The notes beneath the pieces were generated by a model, which saw nothing but the letters and a program-made list of their open reading frames with translations, did no database searches and had not been told where the DNA came from. A stretch of DNA of 64,000 bases from Gammaproteobacteria bacterium (GTDB lineage: Bacteria > Pseudomonadota > Gammaproteobacteria > Burkholderiales > Sulfuricellaceae), in assembly GCA_018823025.1 (NCBI GenBank), contig JAHJJI010000140.1, positions 1 to 64,000 of the forward strand, given 5' to 3'. Below are positions 62,823 to 64,000 of the stretch, one piece after another (position 1 is the stretch's first letter; each line of letters opens with the position of its first letter). The position numbers were made by a program, and so were the translations under genes.

Positions 62823-62866
62823 GTCCCTCTCTCCCACAAAGTAGGTGAGGGTTAGGGGTGGGGGGA
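62823..62866. repeat. Degenerate relative of the metG-internal REP-like repeat
   Basis: CCCTCTCTCCCACAAAGTAGGTGAGGGTTAGGGGTGGGGGGA compared with ...GAGAGGGTTGGGGTGAGGGGA at 17140-17159. Confidence 0.6.
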
Positions 62867-62868
62867 AA

Positions 62869-62927
62869 CCGGGCATGGCGCTTGCCACTGTTTTCATGAT
62901 CCTGGGTGACGCAAGCGCCATGCCCGG
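62869..62927. terminator. Long inverted repeat between convergent genes (17-bp perfect arms, 25-nt loop), probable terminator or repeat
   Basis: CCGGGCATGGCGCTTGC (62869-62885) / GCAAGCGCCATGCCCGG (62911-62927). Confidence 0.65.
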
Positions 62928-64000
62928 TTAGTTGAACTCGTAACCCTTGCCGAACAACCCCAGGCACACATTTACTACCGTAGCGTCGTACAGCCTGCCG
63001 CGGTTCTCCCTGATCTCCGCCAGAGCCTTCTCGGCGCCAAGCCCGGGCCGATAGGGGCGGTACGAGGCCATTGATTCAACCACGTCAGCCACGCACAGAA
63101 TACGCGCGCCAAGCATGATCTCGTCGCCCTTCAGCCCGCGCGGGTAACCGCTGCCATCGAGGTGCTCATGGTGCTGGTACACCATCTGCGCTACCGGCCA
63201 AGGAAATTCGATATTTTTCAGGATGTCATAGCCAGCCTGGACATGAACCTTGATCAGGGCGTATTCGATCTCTCCTAGCTTGCCGGGAAAGCTCAGGATT
63301 TCGGCGGGAATGTGGATTTTTCCGATGTCGTGAATGGTGGCGGCAAGGTAAATGCCGTGCACCTCTTCTGCCGGCAGGCGCATTTCCTCGGCGATGCGCT
63401 GAGCGAGCCCGGCGACGCGGCGCTGGTGGCCGGCAGTGTAGGGGTCACGCATCTCGATGGTGGTGGCGATGGCCTGAATGGTTTCCTCCATGCTGTTTTC
63501 CAGCTGCTCCAGGCTGTGCTTGCGCTCGGCTTCGAGCCGCTCGCGCTCGGTGATGTCCTGGGCGGCGCCGTCCCACACCACGCTGCCGTCCTCCTGCGCG
63601 CTCGGCATGGCGTTGAGCAGGATATGCCTGACCCCACCCGCCCGGTCAAGCCAGCGAAAGGCTTGGTTCAGGCGGATCGCCCCTGCCTCGCACCGGGCCA
63701 GCGCCGCCTCGTAAGCCTCCTGATCCTCGACGTGAAAACCGCTGCTGAACGCCGCCGCATCGGCCAGCAGTTCATCCGGAGGCAGCCCCAGCACCTCGCT
63801 GGAGCCCTTGCTGACATAGGTGAAGCAGGCCTTTCCATCCGGATAACGCAGCATCTGGTACAGCATTTCCGGCACGTTGTCCGCCATGCTGATAAAACGA
63901 TGCTCCGAGGCGATGCGTGCGAGCGTGGTATCGAACAGGCCCGCCACGGCGAGATAGACATTGAGCAGTTCCCTGGACAAGGGCGCGTCGGTGCGATACC
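62928..64000 (-). CDS. PAS-HD-GYP phosphodiesterase (N-terminus beyond window)
   Basis: PAS/PAC, TIHDIGKIHIP, HHEHLDGSGYPRGL; frame stays open to the window edge. Confidence 0.88.
   Translation of the reverse strand, partial: YRTDAPLSRELLNVYLAVAGLFDTTLARIASEHRFISMADNVPEMLYQMLRYPDGKACFTYVSKGSSEVLGLPPDELLADAAAFSSGFHVEDQEAYEAALARCEAGAIRLNQAFRWLDRAGGVRHILLNAMPSAQEDGSVVWDGAAQDITERERLEAERKHSLEQLENSMEETIQAIATTIEMRDPYTAGHQRRVAGLAQRIAEEMRLPAEEVHGIYLAATIHDIGKIHIPAEILSFPGKLGEIEYALIKVHVQAGYDILKNIEFPWPVAQMVYQHHEHLDGSGYPRGLKGDEIMLGARILCVADVVESMASYRPYRPGLGAEKALAEIRENRGRLYDATVVNVCLGLFGKGYEFN

Overview
This 64 kb window looks like ordinary chromosome from a betaproteobacterium, most consistent with a chemolithotrophic sulfur oxidiser (inferred from gene content, not from a database search). 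About 54 protein-coding genes tile it densely on both strands. I saw no rRNA, tRNA, CRISPR array, prophage or transposase. Main blocks: (1) the end of a CusA/CzcA-type RND pump plus a lipoprotein cytochrome c; (2) N-end-rule transferases aat and bpt; (3) a three-gene phosphorelay/c-di-GMP operon; (4) housekeeping genes thyA, folA, dcd, apbC, metG, dnaE, trhP, xseA, miaA, mutL, amiC, tsaE, queG and murI; (5) an NtrC/sigma54-like promoter upstream of amt; (6) a qmoA-qmoB-hdrC-hdrB cluster without qmoC, next to a pyrophosphate/adenylate block (ppa, hppA, PPi-PFK, adk); (7) kdsB-trm112-lpxK-exbD-exbB; (8) a DsrC/TusE-like protein and a DsrE-like lipoprotein; (9) at least five c-di-GMP-related proteins. 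Most notable observations: a REP-like palindromic repeat apparently inserted in frame inside metG; a heptanucleotide tandem repeat that supplies the start of the miaA reading frame; the qmoAB-hdrCB plus PPi neighbourhood; a DnaA-box cluster next to an AT-rich tract upstream of xseA; tandem NtrC-like sites with a -24/-12 promoter at amt; and a GGDEF domain with an intact signature but eroded neighbouring motifs. All calls come from reading the sequence and the supplied translations; no searches were run.
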